Origin: CAWBRY01 sp963791295
Lineage (GTDB): Bacteria; Bacteroidota; Bacteroidia; Chitinophagales; Chitinophagaceae
NCBI GenBank assembly: GCA_963791295.1
Contig: CAWBRY010000004.1
Coordinates: forward strand, 372,001-436,000
DNA length: 64,000 nucleotides
Reading direction: 5' to 3'
The first letter of the stretch is position 1; each line of letters opens with the position of its first letter. Shown one piece after another: positions 34,373 through 43,943 of the stretch. Below the pieces are notes generated by a model that saw only the letters and a list, made by a program, of their open reading frames with translations, had not been told where the DNA came from and did no database searches. A program made the position numbers and the translations under genes.

Positions 34373-36811
34373 ATGAACCGAATAAAAATCTACCTCCTCT
34401 CCCTTCTCCTGCTCCCCATAGGCAACTGCATTGCTCAACCTGGAGAAAGGGGCTTCACCGTAAAAAGAGACAGTTCCATTGTAAAAGGAAATACCTACGC
34501 CATCATTATCGGCATTAGTGAATATAAAGTAGTTCCACACCTCCAGTTCGCACATAAGGATGCCCAATCATTTGAATCCTACCTGGTCAGCGATGCAGGT
34601 GGAAAAGTGCCTCAAACTAACATTGAAACTTTTGTCAATGAAAATGCTACCCGCAGCAACGTAGGTGATGCTATTTCAGTGATTGCAAGAAAGGCCAAGC
34701 CGGGTGACCGGGTCTATTTCTTTTTCGCAGGCCATGGCGACATGGAAGACCTGACCCAGATCGAAAACGGTTTGTTACTACTTTACAATAGTCCCAATGG
34801 AAATTACTTTGGGATGAACGATGATGTATTGGAGATCCTCGATCTAAAGCGATATTTATCTCCACTGGCTCAACGGGGCGTGGAGATGATCTTCATCGTC
34901 GATGCCTGCCATTCCGGAAATTTAAAGGGTGGTGTTGAAGGAGTACAGCAGACCGCTTCTGCTCTCGCCAGCGCCTGGGGCAAGGAGTATAAGATATTAT
35001 CCTGCCAACCCAATCAACTTTCCCTGGAAAGTTCTGAGTGGGGAGGAGGAAGAGGTTTGTTCTCGCTGGAGCTGGAAGAGGGAATGAAAGGCCTTGCTGA
35101 CAAAAACAATGATGGCAAGGTAAGCTTCGCCGAACTCCAACGTTACCTAACGGACAATGTGGCCAGTTACAGTGAGGACAAACAAATACCTCTGGTGATG
35201 GGCGACCTGAGCAAAGCCCTTATTTCCGTAGATGCTCCTACCCTCGCCTTGCTAAAAAAACAAAAGGCAGCGAATTACCCTATGCTGGCCAATGCCAACA
35301 CCAAAGGAAACGAAGAAAAATATATTGATTCGCTGGGTGCCGCGGCGAAAAAATTATATGCGTCATTCAAAAAAAATCTGGATGATAAAAAACTTATCTG
35401 GCCAAAGGATACCAATGCGCTTAGGGATTACCGCTTGTTCATCAAAAAATACCCGGACATTCCACTGGTCCCCGGAATGCGACGCAATTTGGCCACCTCT
35501 CTCAACGAACGATTCAATAAGATCGTCTCGCCGATATTAAATGGCGAGACCAGTTTTTCCAACCGCGATGAATGTTATTATGCAGCCGCAGAGTTGGACA
35601 GTTGTCTCCATCTCTTAGGTGAGCAGCATTACATGTATACCAACCTGAAAGCTCGGAAACTTTTTATGGATGCCATGGCGCTGACCTGGGCGCTCACTGA
35701 ATCCGAGTATAATGTTGGCTTGAAGTCAAGCGTCGAAAAGGCCATCACTTTACTGGAACAGTCAGAGGAATTGGAACCTAATGCTGCGTACACCGTCGAG
35801 GCGCTGGGTACCCGGTATTTTTATGTATATGAATATGATAAAGCTTACGCTAAATTTCAAAAATACCTGGACCTGCGACCCAATGATTTTTTTGCAAAGT
35901 ACTCGCTGGCCAAACTATACCTGAAGTTGAAGGATTTTTCCAAAGCCCAGACTCTGTTTGCGGCATTAGTGAAGGAGCGTCCCAGAGTTATCGATCTATA
36001 CCGGCTGTTGGCAGACTCTTATTTTAGCGCCGACAACAAAGATGAATCCCTGGCAGCTATTCAAAGCATTCCTGATTCCGTTGACAAAGGAAGCCGCTAT
36101 TTTCTCACGGGAGTTTACTATTCAAAAGTAAGCAAGATTGATAGCGCCATACATTATTATAACCTGGCCAAAACGGTATTTGGGGATTGCAGGATTTGCG
36201 ATAATAATATTGGCAATGTTTACCAGGTGAATAACCGGATGGACTCGGCCCGGTTTTATTTTAATAAACTCATAAAGGCCGATAGCCTGGATCCCTTCCC
36301 CAATTTTAACCTCGGAACGATCGATGCCAAGAACAAAAATTATTATTCAGCCATCGACCGGTTCATAACGGCCATCGACCACAGTCCGTTGCTCCAGGAA
36401 GCTTATGTCACCCATCTCGAGATCTATTTTAATAAGCATTACACCGTCGTCGATAGCAGCGGCTACGATGATTTTGTTAAACGCGTATTTATATTCAATC
36501 TTCAATACGCCGGTTATTTATCCATTCTCTATTGTTACTTGAGAGACGATCGCCTCAGTGAACTGAACGATAAGCTGGAGCTTATTTTTGAGAGAATGTT
36601 TACATATAAAGACTTTGACGTCTTTACCTGGTACCATCACGCCTGCTATAAAGCCCTGAAGAATGATAAGCCTGCTGCCCTGGAAAGTATTGAAAAGGCA
36701 TTGAAACTGGGATTCGGGAACTACTTTATGCTGACCAGCGATGATGATTTGAAATTGATTCGCGATACACCGGAGTATAAGGCGCTCTTGAAAAAGTATT
36801 TTGCCAGATAA
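34373..36811 (+). CDS. Exported caspase-like protease with EF-hand loop and TPR repeats
   Basis: The 812-residue protein has a signal peptide (MNRIKIYLLSLLLLPIGNCIA). The caspase domain (about 40-270) has His121 in FFAGHGDM and Cys179 in IVDACHSGN. Directly after lies an EF-hand-type loop, DKNNDGKVSFAE (243-254), with Asp, Asn, Asp and Glu at calcium positions. From about residue 450 to 800 there are TPR-like helical repeats (FQKYLDLRPNDFFAKYSLAKLYLKL is one). It is likely a calcium-responsive periplasmic or surface protease with a protein-binding arm. It abuts ligD with no gap. Confidence 0.88.
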   Translation: MNRIKIYLLSLLLLPIGNCIAQPGERGFTVKRDSSIVKGNTYAIIIGISEYKVVPHLQFAHKDAQSFESYLVSDAGGKVPQTNIETFVNENATRSNVGDAISVIARKAKPGDRVYFFFAGHGDMEDLTQIENGLLLLYNSPNGNYFGMNDDVLEILDLKRYLSPLAQRGVEMIFIVDACHSGNLKGGVEGVQQTASALASAWGKEYKILSCQPNQLSLESSEWGGGRGLFSLELEEGMKGLADKNNDGKVSFAELQRYLTDNVASYSEDKQIPLVMGDLSKALISVDAPTLALLKKQKAANYPMLANANTKGNEEKYIDSLGAAAKKLYASFKKNLDDKKLIWPKDTNALRDYRLFIKKYPDIPLVPGMRRNLATSLNERFNKIVSPILNGETSFSNRDECYYAAAELDSCLHLLGEQHYMYTNLKARKLFMDAMALTWALTESEYNVGLKSSVEKAITLLEQSEELEPNAAYTVEALGTRYFYVYEYDKAYAKFQKYLDLRPNDFFAKYSLAKLYLKLKDFSKAQTLFAALVKERPRVIDLYRLLADSYFSADNKDESLAAIQSIPDSVDKGSRYFLTGVYYSKVSKIDSAIHYYNLAKTVFGDCRICDNNIGNVYQVNNRMDSARFYFNKLIKADSLDPFPNFNLGTIDAKNKNYYSAIDRFITAIDHSPLLQEAYVTHLEIYFNKHYTVVDSSGYDDFVKRVFIFNLQYAGYLSILYCYLRDDRLSELNDKLELIFERMFTYKDFDVFTWYHHACYKALKNDKPAALESIEKALKLGFGNYFMLTSDDDLKLIRDTPEYKALLKKYFAR

Positions 36812-38797
36812 ATGGTACAAAAGAGCATTGGCAAAAAGGCCAAGTTCCCTACCGTCCTGCCTCCCATGCTCGCTACTTTGGTCGACAAACCTTTTAATGC
36901 CGAAAACTGGCTTTATGAAGTGAAATGGGATGGTTACAGAGCTGTTGCTCATCTCCACCAGGGGAAAGTGGAGCTTCAGTCCAGAAACAATAAATCCTTC
37001 AACGAAAAATTTTATCCCATAACAGCCGCTTTAAAACAATTAGATCTGGAGGCAGTATTGGATGGAGAGGTCATCGTAGCCAATGAAGAGGGGATCTCCA
37101 ATTTCGGTCATCTGCAGAACTGGCGAAGTGAGGCTGATGGACAATTGCTTTACTATGTATTTGATCTCTTATGGTACAATGGATATTCTCTGATTGATCT
37201 TCCACTGACTGAACGAAAGCAGAAGTTGATGGAAATCATACCCTCCCATCCGCGGATCCACATCAGCCAGGTATTTAATTCAACAGGTACGGAATTTTTT
37301 GAGGTGGCGCGGAAACTGAAACTGGAAGGAATCATCGCGAAAAAAGCAGATAGTATCTATCTACCGGGCGTTCGAACCAAAGACTGGTTAAAGATCAAAG
37401 TTGGGCAACGGCAGGAAGTGGTGATCGGGGGATATACGATGAATGAGGGAAGTCCGAAGCTCTTCAGCTCATTGCTGGTGGGAGTATATGAAAAAGGATC
37501 TTTTGTTTACACCGGTAAGATCGGCACCGGCTTCAATGATAAAACACAGCGTGAAATGATCCAAAAGTTCAAGCCGCTGATCCGCAAAACAAACCCATTC
37601 GAGATAGAACCGGATATCAATAAACCTTCCCGGTTTCGCCCTAACCCCGCCAATGCAAAAGCGATATGGTTGGAACCAAAATTGGTTTGCGAGGTTTCAT
37701 TTGCAGAAATGACTAGCGACGGTGTCATGCGTCACCCTTCCTTTGAAGGGATGCGCGAAGACAAAAAACCCAAAGAAGTAAGAAAGGAAATTGCCAGCTC
37801 CACCAAAAAAGTAGTTAAAGAATCTATACTTCATAAGGAAAAAATAATTAAGAAGCAGGGAAAAGGCGAACGAAAAACTCTTCTCAATCCATCCGATGAA
37901 CAACAGGAAAGGACCGTTGACGGCCATTTACTGAAATTCACTAATCTCAGCAAGGTCTATTGGCCGGAGGCCAGGGTGACCAAACGCGATATGTTGAATT
38001 ATTACTACCAGGTTGCCCCCTACATGGTTCCCTACCTGAAAGACCGGCCTCAGTCGCTGAACCGCCATCCGAATGGCATACATGGAAAAAGTTTTTATCA
38101 AAAAGACGTGACCGGAAAGGTGCCCGGTTGGATCAAGACATTTCCCTATACCAGCGAAGGAAAGAAAAAGAACTACCTGGTATGTATGACGGAAGCCGAT
38201 CTATTGTACATGGCCTCTCTTGGATGCATCGAAATAAATCCGTGGAGCAGCCGCATCCAATCTCCAGATAATCCGGATTGGTGCATTATCGACCTTGATC
38301 CCGATAAAAATCCTTTCGACCAGGTGGTTGAAACAGCACAGGTGACACGGCAAGTGTTGCAAAGTGCGGGTATTGAAGGTTATTGTAAAACATCGGGTTC
38401 CACAGGTATGCATATATATATTCCATTGGGAGCAAAGTATAATTATGAAGCATCCAAAGAGTTCGGTCGACTGATCGCGACTCTCGTACATGAGCAATTG
38501 CCAAGGTTTACAAGTATAGAACGGGCAACCGCCGCCCGAAGGGGAAAGATCTATGTGGATTTCCTGCAAAACCGGCCACAAGCCACCCTCGCCGCCATCT
38601 ATTCATTAAGGCCGAAGCCGGATGCTACAGTGTCCATGCCGCTGCACTGGGAAGAAGTAAAAAAGGGCCTCACCATAAAGGATTTCAATATTCATAACGC
38701 GATCAGCCGCATACGCGAACAGGGTGATATTTTCAAACCGGTGCTAGGAAAAGGTATCGATATACGCAAAGCAATCGAAACTTTACAAAAATTGTAA
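36812..38797 (+). CDS. ligD: ATP-dependent DNA ligase LigD (ligase-polymerase form)
   Basis: This is the repair enzyme of bacterial non-homologous end joining. The 661-residue protein has the ligase domain first, with AMP-accepting Lys38 in YEVKWDGYR. The OB fold follows to about residue 310. A polymerase/primase domain (about 365-655) has the metal-binding DLDPD, SGSTGMHIYIPL and IYVDFLQN motifs. The 3'-phosphoesterase domain that many LigD proteins carry at the N-terminus is absent. A Lys-rich linker (KKVVKESILHKEKIIKKQG) joins the two domains. The ATG directly follows the stop of the caspase-TPR gene. No ku gene is in the window. Confidence 0.93.
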   Translation: MVQKSIGKKAKFPTVLPPMLATLVDKPFNAENWLYEVKWDGYRAVAHLHQGKVELQSRNNKSFNEKFYPITAALKQLDLEAVLDGEVIVANEEGISNFGHLQNWRSEADGQLLYYVFDLLWYNGYSLIDLPLTERKQKLMEIIPSHPRIHISQVFNSTGTEFFEVARKLKLEGIIAKKADSIYLPGVRTKDWLKIKVGQRQEVVIGGYTMNEGSPKLFSSLLVGVYEKGSFVYTGKIGTGFNDKTQREMIQKFKPLIRKTNPFEIEPDINKPSRFRPNPANAKAIWLEPKLVCEVSFAEMTSDGVMRHPSFEGMREDKKPKEVRKEIASSTKKVVKESILHKEKIIKKQGKGERKTLLNPSDEQQERTVDGHLLKFTNLSKVYWPEARVTKRDMLNYYYQVAPYMVPYLKDRPQSLNRHPNGIHGKSFYQKDVTGKVPGWIKTFPYTSEGKKKNYLVCMTEADLLYMASLGCIEINPWSSRIQSPDNPDWCIIDLDPDKNPFDQVVETAQVTRQVLQSAGIEGYCKTSGSTGMHIYIPLGAKYNYEASKEFGRLIATLVHEQLPRFTSIERATAARRGKIYVDFLQNRPQATLAAIYSLRPKPDATVSMPLHWEEVKKGLTIKDFNIHNAISRIREQGDIFKPVLGKGIDIRKAIETLQKL

Positions 38798-38860
38798 GGG
38801 TTAAAGCCAAAAAAAATCGCTAGTGAAACAGGAATGGCATAGATTTTATAGGCTTCAAAT

Positions 38861-39058
38861 ATGCCTTCTTCAGTCGTTGCATATATTAACTACAATGCGG
38901 AAACAGCCACGTTAAAAGTTCATTTTGTCTCCGGTGCCATTTACGAATATAAAAACGTTCCCGAAAACGTCGTCAACGCAATGAAAAGTTCTGGCTCAAA
39001 AGGAATTTTCCTGAACCACTATATAAAAGGACATTATGAATTCCAAAAGATTCAGTAA
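38861..39058 (+). CDS. KTSC domain protein
   Basis: The 65-residue protein is nearly all one KTSC domain: SSVVAYINYNAETATLKVHF, then GAIYEYKNVPENVVNAM, SSGSKGIFLNHYI. The family is named for a Lys-tRNA-synthetase-C-terminal-like fold and has no firm biochemical role. It is often encoded near replication or repair genes. It follows ligD by 63 nt on the same strand and is convergent with the TonB-dependent receptor gene. Confidence 0.85.
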   Translation: MPSSVVAYINYNAETATLKVHFVSGAIYEYKNVPENVVNAMKSSGSKGIFLNHYIKGHYEFQKIQ

Positions 39059-39065
39059 CCCTTAT

Positions 39066-42000
39066 CTAAAAAATATACCTCAATCCAAATTGTAATTGCC
39101 AACGCGAAATCAGATCCGGACTGGCTGGAGACGTCGTTGTCAATGATGGATCAAACTGATAGGCGGCAACACCGCTGCTCACGAGCGCTCTGATCGGTTG
39201 AAAATAACCTGAGTTTGTGGCAAGTTTCCTCACACCCCATTTATTACTGATCAGGTTGCCGAGGTTGACCACATCCAGGCTAAATTGAATGATATTCTTG
39301 TTCCTGAGGACAAAATCCTGCAATACCCTCATATCAATTTGGCTGAAGCCTGGAGTTACGGCGTCATATTTTTCTGCGTACTGACCTCTCATATCACTTA
39401 GGTATTTATCGCCTGCAATATATCTTTTCAATGCAGCCCGTTGAGCCGTCGCATCCTGAGTATTTCCGTCCACATCCGTAAGCGTCACAAACTGCATAGC
39501 GTCCACTTCGGAATCTGTGGGCACATATAACAGGTCATTGGTAGCCGTTCCATCGTTATTGAGGTCACCTCCATATACAAACGCGAAGGGATTACCTGAG
39601 CTCCAGCTTGCGAATATTGATACTGTTGTGGCAAATTCTTTCTTCATACCATAGTCATATTTCTTGGATACGACGCCCATGACCCGGTGCTTATTACCAT
39701 ACAGTGATGGTGTTAACCTGGCTTCGTTGGCATTGCTAATGATGGGATTGCGATCAAATGCATCGCTGGATATTTCAGCAGAAATGGAACTGGCATCCTT
39801 CGCCACTAAAAAGTTATACGCAATCATCGCATACAGACCGCCCTTGAAAGTTTGTTGCGCCTGAGCTGTAAGGTTCAGTTGATAGCCAACCTTGGTATTC
39901 GTAAATACATAAGTGTTGTTCGTTGTAAATGGTCCATCAGTTCCTTTATCGCCGGGCAGGTAGATTCTGCGGGTATCACCCGTACCACTACTCAGCGTGC
40001 CGGTAGGAATACCGAGGTTATAATTTCTGACCATCATTCCCTTTATGTCTTTTGTATAAGCTGCATCAAATGAGAATGTGACGCCGGAAGGAATTCGGAA
40101 GTCAGTTCCAACATTGGTCCTCCATACCTGTGGCCATCTGAAATTTCTATCTGTTGCATTGTAAAATCCGGTAAATGGATTACCAATGTGATTACCTATC
40201 CATACAAATGGGAATCGGCCCGTAAACAATCCGGAACCGCCCCTGATCTGCAAAGTTTTATTTCCCTTTACATCCCAATTGAATCCAAGCCGTGGAGAAA
40301 GTAAAGTCCCGCCAGGCAGCCTGGTATTGTCCAGGTCTTTCCCGACTCCATTCGTTACGCTGTTTCCATCCTCATCAAATAATACCTGGTTGTCGTTATT
40401 TGGAAGCGTGGGGCTAGCATCGATGTCTGTGCCGGCATAAGTACCGTCCAGATTAAAATTCGGACTTAAAAATCTTTCATTTGAATATAAAGCTTTGTCC
40501 AATCTGAGTCCCAATGTCAAACGGAATCGTTCACCCATTTGGATCTCGTCTTGTACATATCCTGATAGCTGTCCAACCGTCAGGTAAACCCAGGTCCAAC
40601 GATCAGCGGCAGCGCGATTCCTCGCATAGTCTACATCGACTGATAAAGGATATGAACCGAATACATAATTGCCGCCCACAGGAACACTGTCAATGAAAGT
40701 CTGGATATCGGCATCGCTGAAAAGCGTGGCGGCGTATCCCGTCAAGTTAAATGAATTTTGAAATTTAAAGGATTCATAGGAAGCTCCAATCGTAATGGTA
40801 TGATTGTTCTTATAGAGAGTGAAGTCGTTGGTAGCCTGGAAGGCATCCTGCTTGAGGATGTTGTGTATGGAAAAAGGCTCGTGTCCTGCCACAATATATT
40901 GCGTACCAAACTTGGTTATGTTGAGCACCGGGAATGGAGTTGAGAAAGGATTTCTATTGTCCCTAAAGATCGAATAAACCAGTCTCAGCTTATTTGCTGC
41001 ATTGCCCTTGAAATTAGATTTCAATTCAGTACTGAAGGAATGGAGCTTGTTCACGATTTCATATCCGGAGTTTCTGAATTGAAGTGTTGTATAGTCGGGA
41101 CCACGACGGCGAATAGCGCTTGGATGCGCTGGTTTATCCTTTCTTGCATTGAGTCCATTATAAGTAAAAGATAGCTTATGTACATCACTGATATTCCAGT
41201 CAAGTTTGGTCAGCCATTTATAATTGGTCTGATCATGCGTATAATTCTGATAGGGACCCGTATCATAGTTAAAAGTTGATTTCAAAATACTGCTTACGGT
41301 GTTCATGTCGGATTCAAGTACCCTGGACGTATTCGACTTTGTTGCGTTGGAAGAATTCCTGGCGGTAAAAGCCGTGACCTCATCCGTTCTTTGCTCTGTC
41401 TCAAAACTCAAAAAGTAAAACAACTTGTTCTTAATGATGGGACCTCCGAGCGCTGCACCAGCCTGCAGCTGGTTGAGTTCAGGCACAGTTAATTTGTTAC
41501 CATCGATTTTCTTGCCGGTAAATGTGTGATTGCGGTAGAATACATAGGCTGTACCTATAATTTTGTTGTTTCCCGATTTCGTTACTGTGTTCACTCCTGC
41601 TCCAGTGAAATCGGCCTGGGTTACATCATATGGCGCGATATTTACCTGGATCTGGTCGATTGCATCGAGAGAGATCGGTTGTGCATTGGCCTGACCTCCA
41701 GGAGTTGGCGCGTCCAAACCAAAAGGGTTATTGAATACGGCGCCATCCAAAGAAAAATTATTGTATTGCCCATTTCTTCCAGCAAACGAAACTCCATTAT
41801 AGTTGGCCGAAGCCGATGGCGTTAGACGCAGATAATCGTCTGCCGAACGCGAGATAGAAGGCAGTGTGCGGATAAGTCGGTTGCTGATATTTGTGGAGGC
41901 TCCTGTTCTTTTATCATCAAAAATTCTTGACCGGCTGGTAACAGTGACCTCTCCGATCACGGTCGTTTTCTCTTCCATTACAAATTCTATTGTACTATTT

Positions 42001-42311
42001 GGTCCGAGGTTCAGGTAAATCTCTTCGGAGACGCCTTGCTCAAAGCCGACATGATTGACGGTTACCTTATAAGGCCCTCCTACGCGAAGGTTAGGAACGG
42101 TAAATCGCCCATCCGCTTTGGTTATCAGGGTTTGGGTGATGCCCGCATCCGTATACTCTACGGTGACAGTTGCAGACGCTAATGCTGTTCCTTTGGCATC
42201 CTTTACAATTCCATTCATGGTTGCCGTTGTTACCTGGGCCTCCACAATGGATGTGAGTGAAATAAATAAAATGAAAAAGATCGCGGCCTTAGATTTTAGG
42301 AGGTGTTTCAT
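39066..42311 (-). CDS. TonB-dependent receptor, Oar-like
   Basis: The 1081-residue outer-membrane protein has a signal peptide (KSKAAIFFILFISLTSIVEA). A carboxypeptidase-regulatory-like domain (about 30-120: GIVKDAKGTALASATVTV) is followed by a plug domain (residues about 130-240) and a large beta barrel ending in the aromatic residue of FGLRYIF. DGAVFNNPFGLDAPTPGGQ and GAGVNTVTKSGNN are typical of the Oar subgroup rather than SusC. No SusD partner, TonB box or iron-uptake gene is adjacent. The ligand is unknown; Oar-type receptors have been linked to export or uptake of large molecules. Confidence 0.9.
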   Translation of the reverse strand: MKHLLKSKAAIFFILFISLTSIVEAQVTTATMNGIVKDAKGTALASATVTVEYTDAGITQTLITKADGRFTVPNLRVGGPYKVTVNHVGFEQGVSEEIYLNLGPNSTIEFVMEEKTTVIGEVTVTSRSRIFDDKRTGASTNISNRLIRTLPSISRSADDYLRLTPSASANYNGVSFAGRNGQYNNFSLDGAVFNNPFGLDAPTPGGQANAQPISLDAIDQIQVNIAPYDVTQADFTGAGVNTVTKSGNNKIIGTAYVFYRNHTFTGKKIDGNKLTVPELNQLQAGAALGGPIIKNKLFYFLSFETEQRTDEVTAFTARNSSNATKSNTSRVLESDMNTVSSILKSTFNYDTGPYQNYTHDQTNYKWLTKLDWNISDVHKLSFTYNGLNARKDKPAHPSAIRRRGPDYTTLQFRNSGYEIVNKLHSFSTELKSNFKGNAANKLRLVYSIFRDNRNPFSTPFPVLNITKFGTQYIVAGHEPFSIHNILKQDAFQATNDFTLYKNNHTITIGASYESFKFQNSFNLTGYAATLFSDADIQTFIDSVPVGGNYVFGSYPLSVDVDYARNRAAADRWTWVYLTVGQLSGYVQDEIQMGERFRLTLGLRLDKALYSNERFLSPNFNLDGTYAGTDIDASPTLPNNDNQVLFDEDGNSVTNGVGKDLDNTRLPGGTLLSPRLGFNWDVKGNKTLQIRGGSGLFTGRFPFVWIGNHIGNPFTGFYNATDRNFRWPQVWRTNVGTDFRIPSGVTFSFDAAYTKDIKGMMVRNYNLGIPTGTLSSGTGDTRRIYLPGDKGTDGPFTTNNTYVFTNTKVGYQLNLTAQAQQTFKGGLYAMIAYNFLVAKDASSISAEISSDAFDRNPIISNANEARLTPSLYGNKHRVMGVVSKKYDYGMKKEFATTVSIFASWSSGNPFAFVYGGDLNNDGTATNDLLYVPTDSEVDAMQFVTLTDVDGNTQDATAQRAALKRYIAGDKYLSDMRGQYAEKYDAVTPGFSQIDMRVLQDFVLRNKNIIQFSLDVVNLGNLISNKWGVRKLATNSGYFQPIRALVSSGVAAYQFDPSLTTTSPASPDLISRWQLQFGLRYIF

Positions 42312-42503
42312 GATAAGCAGTTTTTATTACTCAGAATAGTGTAGACAGAAATTTTAAGTTAAGCGTTTTTTTTACAATTTCGGACAGGTCGAGAAAAACT
42401 TAATATTTTAGGGAAGGTCCAAAATGAAGACCGGACAAATGGCCTTTTGGAGGGTGAGAAAGTTCAGATTTTCCCTTTGCCATCAGGAAAATAATTTTGG
42501 GCG

Positions 42504-43379
42504 CTAAGCGAGCTTGCCGATGCAGTTTTTCAGACTTGAAAGCCAATCGTGTGCCTCTAATCCAAAAGTTTGCAGGATTTTGCCGGAATCCAATGCGGAG
42601 TACATGGGTCGTTTTGCCGGAACTGGATACTGCGAGGAGGGAATGGGCTGGACGACGCAGGTTTTCCCGGCCAGTTCTTTTATTGCAAGAGCAAATTCAA
42701 ACCAGCTGATCACACCTGCATTGGCGTAGTGATAGATACCGGGTTGCCATTTCCCGGAGGAAATGATTTGAAGTATCGCGTGGGCCAGGTCTGCCGCATA
42801 AGTGGGAGTTCCCACCTGATCTTCGACCACACTAATCTCATTTCGCTCACTCATTAACCGCAGCATGGTCTTTACAAAATTTTTACCATGCGAGGAATAG
42901 ACCCACGAACTGCGAACGATAATGGATTGTGGATTTGATTCCATGGCATATCGTTCACCCATCAATTTAGACGCTCCATATATATTGATGGGGTTCGTCG
43001 GATCAGTCTCCTTGTAAGGTCGCGACCCTTCGCCATTAAATACGTAATCAGTGGATACATGCACTAACCGGGTGTCGTGCTCTGCACAGATGGAAGCCAG
43101 TATTTCGACCGCGTCGGCATTGATGCCGAATACGTCAGGTGCCTCCGCTTCCTGCTCGGCTTTGTCCACAGCCGTATACGCAGCGCAGTTAATACAAAAT
43201 TGTGGTTGCTGTGTTGAAAAATACTCGTTTATCTGCTGGTAATCATCAATGGGAAGCTCATTGCGGGAAGCAAACTGAAATTCATAGTCCTGGAAATGAG
43301 GGGCCAGGTCACGGAACTCATTTCCCAGTTGCCCGTTTGCACCGGTCACTAAAATTTTATTCCTGTTCTTTGACTCCAT
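42504..43379 (-). CDS. rfbD: dTDP-4-dehydrorhamnose reductase
   Basis: This enzyme makes dTDP-L-rhamnose in the last step of the pathway. The ATG at 43379, preceded by AAGGA, gives 291 residues. The Rossmann motif VTGANGQLGNEF and catalytic Tyr/Lys in IYGASKLMGE are present, together with STDYVFNGE, typical of RfbD. It is the last gene of the nucleotide-sugar operon, 2 nt after rfbC. rfbA and rfbB, needed for the first two steps, are not in the window. A longer frame from 43412 lacks a ribosome site and is not favoured. Confidence 0.93.
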   Translation of the reverse strand: MESKNRNKILVTGANGQLGNEFRDLAPHFQDYEFQFASRNELPIDDYQQINEYFSTQQPQFCINCAAYTAVDKAEQEAEAPDVFGINADAVEILASICAEHDTRLVHVSTDYVFNGEGSRPYKETDPTNPINIYGASKLMGERYAMESNPQSIIVRSSWVYSSHGKNFVKTMLRLMSERNEISVVEDQVGTPTYAADLAHAILQIISSGKWQPGIYHYANAGVISWFEFALAIKELAGKTCVVQPIPSSQYPVPAKRPMYSALDSGKILQTFGLEAHDWLSSLKNCIGKLA

Positions 43380-43381
43380 AT

Positions 43382-43942
43382 TTATCCTTCGAAGACAAAA
43401 CTGTTCTTGCATTCGGCAAGGGAAGGTAAGAGTTGGTCCTTTTCCGAAATGATGATCTTATCCATCGGAACCCTCCAGTCGATATTCAGGACGGGATCAT
43501 TATAGATAATACCCGCGTCGCTCTCCTTATTGTAGAACTTATCGCATTTATATAAAACAACGGCTCTGTCACTCAAAACAGAAAAACCGTGGGCAAACCC
43601 CGGCGGAATAAATAATTGCTTCTTGTTTTCAGATGAAAGCTCCAGGCAAAAGGTCTTTCCGTATGTAGGCGAGCCTTTCCGGATATCCAGGGCTACATCG
43701 AGAATAATACCCTGCAGTACTCGCACTAGTTTGGTCTGCGCATGAGGAGGTAACTGGTAGTGCAGTCCGCGAATCACGCCGTAGTTGGAGGAGGATTGAT
43801 TATCCTGTAGGAAATGAAGATCAATACCCTTTTCCTTAAAGACGCGTTCGTTGTACGATTCAAAAAAATATCCCCTGGTATCTTCGAAGACCCTGGGTTC
43901 TAAAACCATCAGTCCGGCTATATCAGTGATTGCAAATTCCAT
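43382..43942 (-). CDS. rfbC: dTDP-4-dehydrorhamnose 3,5-epimerase
   Basis: The 186-residue cupin-fold enzyme inverts C3 and C5 of dTDP-4-keto-6-deoxyglucose. The catalytic His lies in VIRGLHYQLPPHAQTKLVRV, and FIPPGFAHGFSVLSD is the second conserved block. DTRGYFFESYNE near the N-terminus is the substrate-binding segment. It follows the nucleotide-sugar dehydrogenase with a 1-nt gap and precedes rfbD by 2 nt, so it is part of the compact glycan operon. Confidence 0.95.
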   Translation of the reverse strand: MEFAITDIAGLMVLEPRVFEDTRGYFFESYNERVFKEKGIDLHFLQDNQSSSNYGVIRGLHYQLPPHAQTKLVRVLQGIILDVALDIRKGSPTYGKTFCLELSSENKKQLFIPPGFAHGFSVLSDRAVVLYKCDKFYNKESDAGIIYNDPVLNIDWRVPMDKIIISEKDQLLPSLAECKNSFVFEG

Positions 43943-43943
43943 A

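Noticed and set aside
31541..36811. Caspase-based phage-defence (abortive infection) system
   Set aside because: Both caspases carry signal peptides and no nucleic-acid or phage sensor domain is encoded beside them.
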